From positions 806,001 to 870,000 of the forward strand of contig NZ_CP080267.1 of the NCBI RefSeq assembly GCF_019431375.1: a DNA stretch of 64,000 nucleotides. The letters are read 5' to 3'. The translations under genes were made by a program, and so were the position numbers. The DNA is from Alcanivorax sp. Lineage in GTDB: Bacteria; Pseudomonadota; Gammaproteobacteria; Pseudomonadales; Alcanivoracaceae. The notes under the pieces are model-generated. The model had not been told where the DNA came from. It was given only the letters and a program-made list of their open reading frames with translations, and did no database searches. Below are positions 24,697 through 33,439 of the stretch, piece by piece (position 1 is the stretch's first letter; every line of letters begins with the position of its first letter).

Positions 24697-25434
24697 GTGG
24701 CGAATCATACTGTAATTACTCGGTCCTTACGGCTGCTGACGGGCCTGATGTTTTTGGCGTCCCAGTCACTGTTTGCTGAATCTGCCGATCAACTCCCGCC
24801 TTTCCCTTTAGCGCTCCAGCCTGCTGAGGCCGAATACCGGGTTGTGGTCAATGGCATCCCGCTTGGTCTCAATGCCACCATCCGCCTGACGCAGGAAGAT
24901 CAGGATTACCAGCTCCATTTCCGTATTGAAAATCGCCTGTTTCAACATGAGGAAGTGGCCACTTTCCGCTGGCATGACTGTACCGCCCAGCCCCACCACT
25001 ATCGCCATGCCAGTGCCGGCTTCGGCCTGCGCCGGGAAGGCGAAATTCTGTTTGATTGGCAAGACCGCGAAGCCCAGGGAAGCAAAGCGATATATCCACT
25101 AGTAGACGATGCCCTGGATGCGCTGAGCGTGGCCATGATGGCCCGCTGCAACATGGCCAGGGGAGACGAGGCATTCAGCTATCCGGTGGCTGAACCCGAT
25201 GGCATGGCACACTATCAGTACCGTTCTCTGGGAGAGGAAAACCTGGAGACGCCCGCCGGTGAATGGGATGCCACCAGCGTAGAGCGGGATTACCCGGAAC
25301 GAAGCAAACGCTCGCGTTTCTGGGCAGCCCGGGAACTGGATTACTTTATGGTCCGCATGGACCACCAGGAAAATTTGTTTGTGCGGGGGCGCATTGAAAT
25401 GACCTCGTTCAGATATCTCGCGACAACCCCTTGA
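24697..25434 (+). CDS. DUF3108 exported protein
   Basis: A 245-residue protein with an N-terminal signal peptide (cleavage near SLFAE-S) and a DUF3108 domain: YRVVVNGIPLGLNATIRL, LHFRIENRLFQHEEVATF, ASAGFGLRREGEILFDW and the C-terminal ERDYPERSKRSRFWAARELDYFMVRM. The family is periplasmic, of unknown function and beta-rich, with a fold thought to resemble lipid-carrying proteins. The start is GTG at 24697, close behind GGGAAA; an ATG at codon 18 would leave no proper signal peptide. Confidence 0.82.
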   Translation: MANHTVITRSLRLLTGLMFLASQSLFAESADQLPPFPLALQPAEAEYRVVVNGIPLGLNATIRLTQEDQDYQLHFRIENRLFQHEEVATFRWHDCTAQPHHYRHASAGFGLRREGEILFDWQDREAQGSKAIYPLVDDALDALSVAMMARCNMARGDEAFSYPVAEPDGMAHYQYRSLGEENLETPAGEWDATSVERDYPERSKRSRFWAARELDYFMVRMDHQENLFVRGRIEMTSFRYLATTP

Positions 25435-25440
25435 GGCACT

Positions 25441-25899
25441 CTAGATTCCCAACCCGATCCGCCAGGTCGGTAACACCTTCGCCAGGCGCCGGGTCGCCTG
25501 GTTAACCACTTCATCCTGATCCTCTTCCAGTTGCCAGCGATGGGAATCCTGCTGGAAGCGCGCCCGGGGTGTCAGTTCCTGCCGCTGCTCGCCACGATCA
25601 AACTGTCGGCAGGTCTCGGCAAATTGGTGGATAGCAGCAAGATCCACCTTCGGCTCGATACTCTCAGGCAGACAGTCCAGCAGCGCACTGATGCGTATGG
25701 AAGCTTCACTCAACTCTACCTGTTTCTGGTCAACGGCACGGCATAACACCTCAAGACTGTCGAGAATATGCACCTGCTGGGCTCTCGTTTCCCGCACTTC
25801 GCGACGGGCCAGCCAGATCCGCCATAGCACCAGACCCAGCACTGCACCAATCAACAGGCCGATAAGCGCTGCCAGTATGAGTTGTCCGGCCTGGATCAT
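25441..25899 (-). CDS. DUF2489 membrane-anchored protein
   Basis: A 152-residue protein with one N-terminal membrane helix (LILAALIGLLIGAVLGLVLW) and a helical cytoplasmic part, matching DUF2489 (HILDSLEVLCRAVDQKQVEL, EASIRISALLDCL). The function is unknown. ATG at 25899 has GGAGA upstream; the longer frame to 26133 crosses into the upstream region of the divergent gene and is rejected. Confidence 0.78.
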   Translation of the reverse strand: MIQAGQLILAALIGLLIGAVLGLVLWRIWLARREVRETRAQQVHILDSLEVLCRAVDQKQVELSEASIRISALLDCLPESIEPKVDLAAIHQFAETCRQFDRGEQRQELTPRARFQQDSHRWQLEEDQDEVVNQATRRLAKVLPTWRIGLGI

Positions 25900-26020
25900 A
25901 ACGGATTCTCCTTGCTGTCCATGAACACGAAAGTGATGCACTCGGGATTGAAAATCGCCGAGCTTAACCGCATTGTACGCGGCACACACTCTCTGCACAG
26001 CACCGCAAACCGGAGGCCCA

Positions 26021-26476
26021 TTGAACGCAGAGTTACCCGCCTGGCTGGAGCCGCTGGCCCAGCAACTGGAACCCTGGCTGCCGGCACTCACGGTAACCGG
26101 TATTGTCATGGCCCTGGCCTCCTGTGTTGCCATTCCCTGGCTATTACTGCGTATGCCTGAGGATTATTTCACCGAAAGCTATCTGCCCCACGCCCATCGT
26201 GGCCCGCTGGCCTGGTGTTTCTGGCTGATTCGCAACGTACTGGCAGTATTATTGCTGGTGGCTGGCATCCTGATGCTGGTACTTCCCGGGCAAGGGCTGC
26301 TCACCATCCTCATCGCTTTGATGGCGAGCACGTTTCCGGGGAAATACCGGTTGGAACGCGCTATTATGCGCCGCCCTGGCGTCTTCCGGGCCGCCAACTG
26401 GATACGCCGCAAATACGACAGAACGCCCCTGAAACACCCTGACGGACATGACGAGGACATCACCGATGGCCATTAA
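26021..26476 (+). CDS. PGPGW-type small membrane protein
   Basis: A 151-residue protein with two or three membrane helices (residues about 18-38 and 60-100) and the family motif LVLPGQGLLTILIALM, a variant of the PGPG-W signature. It ends in a charged tail (RRKYDRTPLKHPDGHDEDI). The function is unknown. The start is TTG at 26021, chosen because GGAGG lies five bases upstream. It overlaps the start of the first mtnA copy by 11 bases. Its 3' half is repeated exactly at 27185-27410 by the tandem duplication. Confidence 0.75.
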   Translation: MNAELPAWLEPLAQQLEPWLPALTVTGIVMALASCVAIPWLLLRMPEDYFTESYLPHAHRGPLAWCFWLIRNVLAVLLLVAGILMLVLPGQGLLTILIALMASTFPGKYRLERAIMRRPGVFRAANWIRRKYDRTPLKHPDGHDEDITDGH

Positions 26477-27184
26477 CAGCGCCGCCATCCGTTGGCATGA
26501 GGATCATCTGGAGCTGCTTGATCAGCGACGCCTGCCGGCGGAAACCGTCTGGCTTCCCGTGCATGGCAGCGATGATGCCGCCTCGGCCATTCGTGACATG
26601 GTGGTACGCGGCGCACCCGCTATTGGCATTACCGCCGCCTATGGCCTGGCCCTGGAAGCCGCCCGGCTGGGTGACACCGCCACAGCGGTAGCACTGGCCC
26701 CGGCGATTGCGACCCTGGCGGCCAGTCGGCCAACGGCGGTCAATCTGTTCTGGGCCCTGGAGCGCCTGCAAAAAGTCGCTGGCGACCTTTCCGGGGACGC
26801 GCTGATCAGCGCTCTCAAAACCGATGCACAAACCATTCACCAGGAAGATCTGGCCGCCAACCAGCGCATGGGCGAGCTGGGGGCCGACCTGCTGCCGGAC
26901 AACGCCAGCGTCTACACCCACTGCAACACCGGCGCCCTGGCCACCGGCGGTCACGGCACTGCGCTCGGTATTATCCGCACAGCCTGGTCCCGGGGTAACC
27001 TGCAGGAAGTCTACGCCGGTGAAACCCGGCCCTGGCTGCAAGGCAGCCGGCTAACCAGCTGGGAACTGCTCAACGATGGCATTCCCGTCACTCTGGTAGC
27101 AGATAGCGCCGCTGGCCAGCTCATGCAGCAGGGCAAGATTCAGGCGGTGATAGTGGGTGCCGACCGCATTACCGCTAATGGCGA
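26251..27184. repeat. Tandem duplication, unit 1 (934 bp)
   Basis: Bases 26251-27184 are repeated directly and apparently without change at 27185-28118. The unit covers the 3' half of the PGPGW gene and the first 240 or so codons of mtnA. No repeat or microhomology longer than a base or two is seen at the junction (GGCGA joined to ATTGC), so it is not a simple homologous event. Identity implies a very recent event or an assembly artefact. Confidence 0.9.
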
Positions 27185-27410
27185 ATTGCTGGTGGCTGGC
27201 ATCCTGATGCTGGTACTTCCCGGGCAAGGGCTGCTCACCATCCTCATCGCTTTGATGGCGAGCACGTTTCCGGGGAAATACCGGTTGGAACGCGCTATTA
27301 TGCGCCGCCCTGGCGTCTTCCGGGCCGCCAACTGGATACGCCGCAAATACGACAGAACGCCCCTGAAACACCCTGACGGACATGACGAGGACATCACCGA
27401 TGGCCATTAA
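26466..27410 (+). pseudogene. Truncated mtnA copy fused in frame to the PGPGW tail
   Basis: A 314-residue chimera made by the tandem duplication. Residues 1-239 are identical to the N-terminal part of MtnA (MAINSAAIRWHEDHLELL to GADRITANG). After the junction at 27184/27185 the frame continues into the last 75 residues of the PGPGW membrane protein (LLVAGILMLVLPGQGLL and on). It lacks the C-terminal half of the MtnA substrate domain and should not be active. The complete mtnA copy follows, starting within its 3' end. Confidence 0.85.
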
Positions 27411-28118
27411 CAGCGCCGCCATCCGTTGGCATGAGGATCATCTGGAGCTGCTTGATCAGCGACGCCTGCCGGCGGAAACCGTCTGGCTTCCCGTGCATGG
27501 CAGCGATGATGCCGCCTCGGCCATTCGTGACATGGTGGTACGCGGCGCACCCGCTATTGGCATTACCGCCGCCTATGGCCTGGCCCTGGAAGCCGCCCGG
27601 CTGGGTGACACCGCCACAGCGGTAGCACTGGCCCCGGCGATTGCGACCCTGGCGGCCAGTCGGCCAACGGCGGTCAATCTGTTCTGGGCCCTGGAGCGCC
27701 TGCAAAAAGTCGCTGGCGACCTTTCCGGGGACGCGCTGATCAGCGCTCTCAAAACCGATGCACAAACCATTCACCAGGAAGATCTGGCCGCCAACCAGCG
27801 CATGGGCGAGCTGGGGGCCGACCTGCTGCCGGACAACGCCAGCGTCTACACCCACTGCAACACCGGCGCCCTGGCCACCGGCGGTCACGGCACTGCGCTC
27901 GGTATTATCCGCACAGCCTGGTCCCGGGGTAACCTGCAGGAAGTCTACGCCGGTGAAACCCGGCCCTGGCTGCAAGGCAGCCGGCTAACCAGCTGGGAAC
28001 TGCTCAACGATGGCATTCCCGTCACTCTGGTAGCAGATAGCGCCGCTGGCCAGCTCATGCAGCAGGGCAAGATTCAGGCGGTGATAGTGGGTGCCGACCG
28101 CATTACCGCTAATGGCGA
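27185..28118. repeat. Tandem duplication, unit 2 (934 bp)
   Basis: Second copy of the 934-base unit at 26251-27184. It supplies the 5' part of the intact mtnA and a promoterless 3' piece of the PGPGW gene. Confidence 0.9.
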
Positions 28119-28485
28119 TACCGCCAACAAGATCGGCACCTACAACCTGGCCGTGCTGGCCCGCCATCACGGCATCCCCTTTATCGTAGCGGCGCCACTG
28201 TCAACCCTGGATGCAGACCTGCCGGACGGCAGCCATATCGTTATCGAAGAGCGTGACGCCAGCGAAGTGCGCAGCATTCAGGGCAAGACCCTGGCCCCGG
28301 CCCACTGCCCCGTCTACAACCCGGCCTTTGATGTGACACCGGCTGAATTGATCTCCGCCATCGTCACCGAACGGGGCGTGATCCGGAACCCCACCACCGA
28401 TACACTTAGAGCCTGTTTGGAGTCTATACGCAACCGCGTTGCCGCTGAAAATGACGCCAGGCAAGGCGTGGACCGCAGGACCTGA
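27400..28485 (+). CDS. mtnA: MtnA, methylthioribose-1-phosphate isomerase
   Basis: A 361-residue enzyme of the eIF2B-alpha-like fold that converts methylthioribose-1-phosphate to methylthioribulose-1-phosphate in methionine salvage. Landmarks: MVVRGAPAIGITAAYGLALE, the cysteine segment VYTHCNTGALATGG, the aspartate segment VGADRITANGDTANKIGTYNLA, and APLSTLDADLPDG. The last 24 or so codons (from 28408) and the stop lie inside an inverted-repeat element, so the C-terminus (CLESIRNRVAAENDARQGV...) is not the native one. MtnB, MtnD and MtnC follow on the same strand. Confidence 0.93.
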   Translation: MAINSAAIRWHEDHLELLDQRRLPAETVWLPVHGSDDAASAIRDMVVRGAPAIGITAAYGLALEAARLGDTATAVALAPAIATLAASRPTAVNLFWALERLQKVAGDLSGDALISALKTDAQTIHQEDLAANQRMGELGADLLPDNASVYTHCNTGALATGGHGTALGIIRTAWSRGNLQEVYAGETRPWLQGSRLTSWELLNDGIPVTLVADSAAGQLMQQGKIQAVIVGADRITANGDTANKIGTYNLAVLARHHGIPFIVAAPLSTLDADLPDGSHIVIEERDASEVRSIQGKTLAPAHCPVYNPAFDVTPAELISAIVTERGVIRNPTTDTLRACLESIRNRVAAENDARQGVDRRT

Positions 28486-28675
28486 TGGATCAAGTTCAAG
28501 GTTCACAACACAGCATGGCGTCATTTTCAGCGGCAACCCGAAGGGCCAGGACCCTTTTCCCGCCAGCCCGCGATTGCCCTTGTTCATGTAGAGTCACTAC
28601 ACCACACAATCGCAATCACGACCTGGCGAAAAAATTGCCTCCGGCGCGGTTGCGTATAGACTCCAAACAGGCTCT
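28408..28675. repeat. Nested inverted-repeat (MITE-like) element at the mtnA 3' end
   Basis: A 268-base element with 31-base perfect outer arms (28408-28438 and 28645-28675, beginning AGAGCCTGTTTGGAGTC) and 22-base perfect inner arms (28438-28459 and 28516-28537, beginning GTTGCCGCTGAAAATG). It has no coding capacity. It overwrites the 3' end of mtnA and fills the gap to mtnB. No clear target duplication is seen at the ends. Confidence 0.85.
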
Positions 28676-28699
28676 TGAGCTCACTTCGTGGATAACAGC

Positions 28700-29335
28700 A
28701 TGACCGATCGCCCCTACTCCACTGCCGATTACCGTGAAGCCGCCCGGGCCCTGGCGGCCACCGGCCAGCGCATCTATCAACATGGCTGGTCGCCGGCCAC
28801 CAGCAGCAACTACTCCGTGCGCCTGAACGCCACCCATGCGGCGATCACCCGCTCCGGAAAGGACAAGGGGCTGCTGCAGGAAACCGATATCATGGCCGTG
28901 AACATGGACGGTCAGGCCGCCAGCGACGGCAAGCCATCGGCGGAAACCCTGCTCCATACCCAGCTGTACCGTCGCCATGAAAACGTGGGCGCGGTCCTGC
29001 ATACCCACAGTCATGCCGGCACCGTGCTGACCATGCACTGGCCCGCCAACAGCATCACCCTGGAAGGCTACGAGCTGCTCAAGGCTCTGGAAGGCTATAC
29101 CACCCATGACAGCCGGCTGGTGATCCCGGTGTTCGATAACACTCAGGACATCGCCGCCCTCGCCGACCAAGTGGATGCGGCCATGGCAGATAACAGCATC
29201 AGCCACGCCTATCTGATCCGCGGCCACGGCCTGTACACCTGGGCAAGCGATTTACCCACCTGTTACCGTCAACTTGAAGCGCTGGAGACCCTGCTCGCCA
29301 TAGAGCTGGACCGCCGCCGTTTGCAAGGAGTTTGA
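28700..29335 (+). CDS. mtnB: MtnB, methylthioribulose-1-phosphate dehydratase
   Basis: A 211-residue class II aldolase-fold enzyme of methionine salvage. The zinc ligands are visible: HTHSHAG in the centre and the later histidine in LIRGHGLYTW. SSNYSVRL and ITRSGKDKGLL are family blocks, and KPSAETLLHTQLYR carries the catalytic region. ATG at 28700 is used; the frame also opens with GTG four codons earlier. The stop is followed within five bases by mtnD, so the two are co-translated. The inverted-repeat element lies just upstream. Confidence 0.94.
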   Translation: MTDRPYSTADYREAARALAATGQRIYQHGWSPATSSNYSVRLNATHAAITRSGKDKGLLQETDIMAVNMDGQAASDGKPSAETLLHTQLYRRHENVGAVLHTHSHAGTVLTMHWPANSITLEGYELLKALEGYTTHDSRLVIPVFDNTQDIAALADQVDAAMADNSISHAYLIRGHGLYTWASDLPTCYRQLEALETLLAIELDRRRLQGV

Positions 29336-29340
29336 GCACC

Positions 29341-29886
29341 ATGAGCGAACTGAAAATCTTTCACGACAGCCAGCCGGATACCCTTGAGCAGCATCTGACT
29401 GACAAGGCGGCCATGGCCAAGGCACTGGCCGATGCAGGCATTCGCTATGAGCAGTGGCAAGCCACTCAGACCCTGTCCGATAATCCCCAGCAGGACGAAG
29501 TGATTGCCGCCTACCAGGCGGACATCGACCGGCTGATCGCCGAGGAAGGCTACCAGACCGTGGACGTGGTCAGCATGGTGCCGGATCACCCGGAGAAAGC
29601 CGCTTTCCGGCAGAAGTTTCTGGAAGAGCACCGCCACAGTGAAGACGAAGTGCGCTTCTTCGTGGAAGGCCAGGGCCTGTTCACCCTTCACATCGGCGAC
29701 AAGGTCTACGAGGTGCTGTGCACCAAGGGCGACCTGATCAGCGTGCCCGCCAACACCCCCCACTGGTTCGACATGGGCCCCAATCCCCGCTTCGTGGCCA
29801 TTCGCCTGTTCAATAATCCGGACGGCTGGGTGGCCAACTTTACCGGCAGCGATATCGCCCAGCGGTTCAACCGCCTGGAAAACTGA
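29341..29886 (+). CDS. mtnD: MtnD, acireductone dioxygenase
   Basis: A 181-residue cupin metalloenzyme that opens the acireductone ring to the keto-acid precursor of methionine (iron form) or the off-pathway product (nickel form). The metal-binding set is intact: EEHRHSEDEVRFFVEG and, later, VPANTPHWFDMG. The start ATG at 29341 has AAGGAG upstream. It follows mtnB directly; mtnC comes after a gap of about 110 bases. Confidence 0.95.
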   Translation: MSELKIFHDSQPDTLEQHLTDKAAMAKALADAGIRYEQWQATQTLSDNPQQDEVIAAYQADIDRLIAEEGYQTVDVVSMVPDHPEKAAFRQKFLEEHRHSEDEVRFFVEGQGLFTLHIGDKVYEVLCTKGDLISVPANTPHWFDMGPNPRFVAIRLFNNPDGWVANFTGSDIAQRFNRLEN

Positions 29887-29995
29887 GCCCTCCTCCCGAC
29901 AGGAATCGCTCCCCGGCCAGCGGCATTAACCTCGCTGGTAACGCCGGGTTTTCGCCAGGGAAGGCTGTTACAGACTATGCATTGTGAAGTTGACC

Positions 29996-30670
29996 ATGAT
30001 TAAAGCCGTTGTCACCGACATTGAAGGCACCACCAGCAGCATTTCCTTCGTCAAGGAAGTGCTGTTCCCCTATGCCGCCAGACAATTTCCCGCGTTTCTG
30101 GAAACACACTGGGACCAACCGGAGATACAGGCTCAGGTACAAGCGGCTGAGCAGGAAAGCGGACAGCGTCTGGACAGCCCGGCCTCTGCCAATGCCCTCT
30201 TTCAGCAATGGATCACCGACGACCGCAAAGCCACCCCGCTGAAAGCCCTGCAGGGGATGATCTGGAAGACCGGTTACCAGAATGGTGATTACACCGCCCA
30301 CCTCTACCCCGATACCGCCCCGGCCCTGCAAGCCTGGAAAGAAAAAGGGCTGGACCTGTATGTGTATTCCTCCGGCTCCATCGCGGCCCAGAAGCTGTTC
30401 TTCAGCTACAGCGATGCGGGAGATCTGACAGGCCTGTTCTCCGGTTATTTCGATACCACCTCCGGTCATAAACAGGAAACGGACAGTTACCGCACCATCC
30501 AGCAATCCATCGGTTTGCCGGCGGAGCAATTGCTGTTTCTGTCGGATATTGAGGCAGAACTGGATGCGGCCGCTGAAGCGGGATTTCAGACTATCCGGCT
30601 GGATCGCGAAGGCAACCAGGGAGAAAGCCGGCATAAGGTAGTGACGTCGTTCGAAGAAATTGCCCTATAG
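29996..30670 (+). CDS. mtnC: MtnC, enolase-phosphatase E1
   Basis: A 224-residue HAD-family enzyme that enolises and then dephosphorylates the diketo intermediate of methionine salvage to acireductone, the MtnD substrate. The nucleophile motif is VVTDIEGTTSS, motif II is YVYSSGSIAAQKL and the acidic motif is FLSDIEAELDAA. ATG at 29996 begins the conserved start; the ribosome-binding site is weak. It converges with rlmG. Confidence 0.95.
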   Translation: MIKAVVTDIEGTTSSISFVKEVLFPYAARQFPAFLETHWDQPEIQAQVQAAEQESGQRLDSPASANALFQQWITDDRKATPLKALQGMIWKTGYQNGDYTAHLYPDTAPALQAWKEKGLDLYVYSSGSIAAQKLFFSYSDAGDLTGLFSGYFDTTSGHKQETDSYRTIQQSIGLPAEQLLFLSDIEAELDAAAEAGFQTIRLDREGNQGESRHKVVTSFEEIAL

Positions 30671-30704
30671 CGAGCCCAACAACGGCACATCGACTCAGTG
30701 CACC

Positions 30705-31811
30705 CTACATGCAACGCCAGACGACAAATTTCTGGTTGCTGCCCAGTACCTCGACCTTGCCAAACAGCTTGCCCAGCAATTTGTGGTAACCCAGATGGCG
30801 GTTGCCGATCACTCGTAGTTCTCCGCCAGCGTTCAATGCCTGCTTTGATTGTCTGAACAAGCGCCGCGCCACGTGATCGCCAACCACATGCCCGTCATGG
30901 AACGGCGGATTGAGCAGGATCAGATCGAAACGCTCATCATGACCCGCCAGACCATCGCCGAGATAAAACTCGCTGGCGCTCTCCGGGCAATACCGCGCCA
31001 CGTTGTCACGGGCACTTTGCAGTGCCAGCCAGGATTCATCACAGAACACCAGATGGCTGTCCGGGCATGCCTGCAGCAGCGCCAGCCCGATCACTCCGTT
31101 GCCACAGCCAAGATCCGCCACCGTCGCACCAGGTGGCAGATTGTTGGGAAGGTGCGCCAGGAAAAACCGCGCCCCGATATCCAGCTGTTGCTGAGCAAAC
31201 ACCCCGGCGTGCACCGTCAACGGTCCCATGGGGCCTTCCACCTCGGTGGGATACGGCGCGACTGCGAGTCGTTCGCCGGGCGCCAAGGCACTGAACAGGC
31301 GGGCCTTTTTCCAGCCCAGTTCCGCCCGGCCGTTGCCCAGATACTGCTGCATCAGCGGCACCAGTTGGCGGGGCAGGTGCTTGTCCATACCTGCCAGCCA
31401 CACTGGCGTGCCCCGCGCCAGTTGTTCACTGAGCCACTGCAGCTGCCATTCCAGTAACGCCAGTGACTTGGGAACACGCATAATCACCTGATCAGGCGAT
31501 TCCGGCAGATTATCAAAAGGCCACAGGGGTGCCCCCTGCTCCGGCAGCCCATTCAGATCGCAGTTATGCACCTGCGCCCGGCTCGCGAGGAAAGAATCTC
31601 CGCTGCTGATCACCGGCCCGTGCTGCGACGCCGCCAAGGCCAACGCGCCCTGCTGGTCGTTGACCACCAGCGTTGAGGGCCCGGCCGCGCGCGCTTTCAG
31701 GGTATTCAACAGGTAGAGATCCGCATTATCCCAGGCTTGCAGGGGCTCATTGTGGCGCAGCGGCCAACGCTGCAGGGTCAATTGGCCCCAGGGGTGCTCA
31801 AAGGTTGTCAT
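30705..31811 (-). CDS. rlmG: RlmG-type 23S rRNA G1835 methyltransferase
   Basis: A 368-residue protein with a degenerate N-terminal methyltransferase-like half and a catalytic C-terminal half carrying the SAM motif VADLGCGNGVIGLALLQ and the N-methyltransferase motif LILLNPPFHDGH. This two-domain plan is shared by RsmC (16S G1207) and RlmG (23S G1835); length and the FFLAHLPNNLPPGATVADLG region favour RlmG. ATG at 31811 has a GGGGACGG ribosome-binding site; the longer frame is rejected. Confidence 0.85.
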   Translation of the reverse strand: MTTFEHPWGQLTLQRWPLRHNEPLQAWDNADLYLLNTLKARAAGPSTLVVNDQQGALALAASQHGPVISSGDSFLASRAQVHNCDLNGLPEQGAPLWPFDNLPESPDQVIMRVPKSLALLEWQLQWLSEQLARGTPVWLAGMDKHLPRQLVPLMQQYLGNGRAELGWKKARLFSALAPGERLAVAPYPTEVEGPMGPLTVHAGVFAQQQLDIGARFFLAHLPNNLPPGATVADLGCGNGVIGLALLQACPDSHLVFCDESWLALQSARDNVARYCPESASEFYLGDGLAGHDERFDLILLNPPFHDGHVVGDHVARRLFRQSKQALNAGGELRVIGNRHLGYHKLLGKLFGKVEVLGSNQKFVVWRCM

Positions 31812-31926
31812 ACCGTCCCCGGTTGTGTCGTTCAGGCGGCGCATTCTGCCTGCCCTGCCCGTCGTTGACCAGAATCTGCGCAAACAGGCCGGCGACGGTT
31901 ATTTAGGTATGGTATTTTGAAAATTC

Positions 31927-31945
31927 GCTGCTAGAATGCGCCAGC
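31927..31945 (+). promoter_or_regulatory. Putative extended -10 promoter of tRNA-Pro
   Basis: TGCTAGAAT at 31929-31937 gives an extended -10 element (TGn-TAGAAT) 17 bases before the tRNA. A good -35 hexamer at the right distance is lacking, which an extended -10 can offset. Confidence 0.45.
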
Positions 31946-31953
31946 ACAAGATC

Positions 31954-32030
31954 CGGAATATAGCTCAGCCTGGTAGAGCACTACGTTCGGGACGTAGGGG
32001 TCGCAGGTTCGAATCCTGCTATTCCGACCA
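31954..32030 (+). tRNA. tRNA-Pro (anticodon CGG)
   Basis: A 77-base cloverleaf. The acceptor stem CGGAATA pairs with TATTCCG, the D-arm contains AGCTCAGCCTGGTAGAGC, the anticodon stem CTACG/CGTAG encloses a loop with CGG, the T-arm is GCAGGTTCGAATCCTGC, and CCA is encoded. A terminator follows at 32059. No integrase or attachment duplication is seen nearby. Confidence 0.97.
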
Positions 32031-32058
32031 ATTCAGGTCCTTTTCATTGAGGACCTAC

Positions 32059-32086
32059 AAAAAAGGCCGCGAAAGCGGCCTTTTTT
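32059..32086. terminator. Bidirectional terminator after tRNA-Pro
   Basis: AAAAAAGGCCGC-GAAA-GCGGCCTTTTTT, a perfect 12-base stem with a stable GAAA tetraloop, shared by the tRNA and the converging PEBP gene. Confidence 0.95.
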
Positions 32087-32105
32087 GTGTCTGCCCGTAG
32101 CACGT

Positions 32106-32735
32106 TCAGTCCGCCAGTCGAGGGTTCAGTGTATAGCTGACCGTGATACTGGCCTTGTCCAGCACATGCCCCTCGAGGGCTGCCACAATGGCACCGCCGC
32201 TCATGTCATCTGCCACTGGCAGCTTGTCCACGTCCAGTGCATAGACAGTAAAGACATAGCGATGGACGATACTGTCGTTCCACGGCGGACAGGGTCCGTC
32301 ATAACCAAAGTAGTCCCCTTCCATATCCCCATCGCCGGCAAACCAGCTGGTGTAATCATTGAGACCATGTCGCAGCCCCTGGGGGGCAGACGGTCCGGAC
32401 TTGCCACGCGGGGTGACTCCCTGGCAATGGCTGCCTTCCATGATTTCGCTCTGGTCAGCAGGAATGTCGAACAGGGTCCAGTGATAGAAATCCACACGCG
32501 GCAGGTCCGCAGGCACCTCCCGGTCTTCCTGGTTCACATCGTCCCCGGCACTGGGCACATCCGGGTCATGGCAAATTACCGCGAAGGAGCGGGTTCCCGC
32601 AGGCTCGCCTTTCCAGGCCAGATGAGGATTAATGTTGCTGGACAAGGCCACATGGTTTTCCGGGTCAATCACCGCAAAGGCAAACTTTTCAGCTATGGGA
32701 GCCTGATCGGTGAGACTGTTACTGACTAGCTCCAT
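32106..32735 (-). CDS. PEBP-family protein (YbhB/YbcL type)
   Basis: A 209-residue phosphatidylethanolamine-binding-like protein with the family blocks AVICHDPDVP, VDFYHWTLFDIPAD, and YGYDGPCPPWNDSIVHRYVFTVYALD near the ligand pocket. Bacterial members have no settled function. There is no signal peptide, so it is probably cytoplasmic. ATG at 32735 has AAGGAG upstream. Confidence 0.9.
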   Translation of the reverse strand: MELVSNSLTDQAPIAEKFAFAVIDPENHVALSSNINPHLAWKGEPAGTRSFAVICHDPDVPSAGDDVNQEDREVPADLPRVDFYHWTLFDIPADQSEIMEGSHCQGVTPRGKSGPSAPQGLRHGLNDYTSWFAGDGDMEGDYFGYDGPCPPWNDSIVHRYVFTVYALDVDKLPVADDMSGGAIVAALEGHVLDKASITVSYTLNPRLAD

Positions 32736-32796
32736 GGTAAGACTCCTTGGGTCCGGTTTTGCAGAGGCTCCAACCTTGCAGGTGCAGTGCAAGAAT

Positions 32797-33309
32797 TCAA
32801 GCCTTCGGCCTCAGTGAATGCTGCGACAAGGGCCGGTAAGTCGGCACTTCACCCTGAATCAACTCACTCTGATACAGACATAATTGGTCTACGGTCAATT
32901 GCCAGTCACCGGCTTGTGCCGCAAGGGCCAGCCCCGGCTTCGCCAGGGTAATGTGCGGGCGAAAGGCCCGCTGTTCGCGGTCAATGCCCTGACGGACAAG
33001 ACAATCCCACAGGGCGTCATGCAACGCCTTGAGTGACCCCGAAGCGGCGGCAGTAAGCGCAAGAAATGGGCCCTGTTCTGCGGGAAAGGGCTCACAGCGA
33101 TCAAACGTCAGATCAAAGGCCGCAAAGCGGTCGGACAGTGACTGTAATTCTGCGGATAGTCGGGCCACCCCTGCCGGGGTGCACTGCCCCAGAAAGGCCA
33201 ACGTCAGATGCAGATTGGGTCGAGGGGTGGCCCGCGGCAACCCCAGGGCAAGCTCCTTGCATTCCCGGGCCAGGGGCCCGGTCACCGGTACGCCGACAAA
33301 ACAGCGCAT
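32797..33309 (-). CDS. thpR: ThpR/LigT, RNA 2',3'-cyclic phosphodiesterase
   Basis: A 170-residue member of the 2H phosphoesterase superfamily with its two catalytic motifs HLTL (after PRPN) and HITL (after AFRP). It opens 2',3'-cyclic phosphate ends on RNA. The start ATG at 33309 follows AGGAGG. It diverges from rimO across about 130 bases. Confidence 0.9.
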   Translation of the reverse strand: MRCFVGVPVTGPLARECKELALGLPRATPRPNLHLTLAFLGQCTPAGVARLSAELQSLSDRFAAFDLTFDRCEPFPAEQGPFLALTAAASGSLKALHDALWDCLVRQGIDREQRAFRPHITLAKPGLALAAQAGDWQLTVDQLCLYQSELIQGEVPTYRPLSQHSLRPKA

Positions 33310-33439
33310 CAAAAACCTCCTGTCTGATAGGCCAGCCCTGCGGCATGGCTTCAAAACGGTGACGGCGGTAGAATTGCGCCCCCGTTCGCTCAGCCAGTGT
33401 CAGCCATCAGCGAACGGCAGCCAATATCGAGGTATCACT

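Noticed and set aside
25441..26133. Longer DUF2489 product from the start at 26133
   Set aside because: The added residues overlap the upstream DNA of the divergent PGPGW gene and have no coding character; ATG at 25899 has a good ribosome-binding site.
26251..28118. Duplication as an insertion sequence or transposon
   Set aside because: The unit contains only pieces of two ordinary genes, with no transposase and no terminal inverted repeats.
31954..32030. tRNA-Pro as integration site of a genomic island
   Set aside because: No integrase, no repeated 3' end of the tRNA and ordinary housekeeping genes on both sides.
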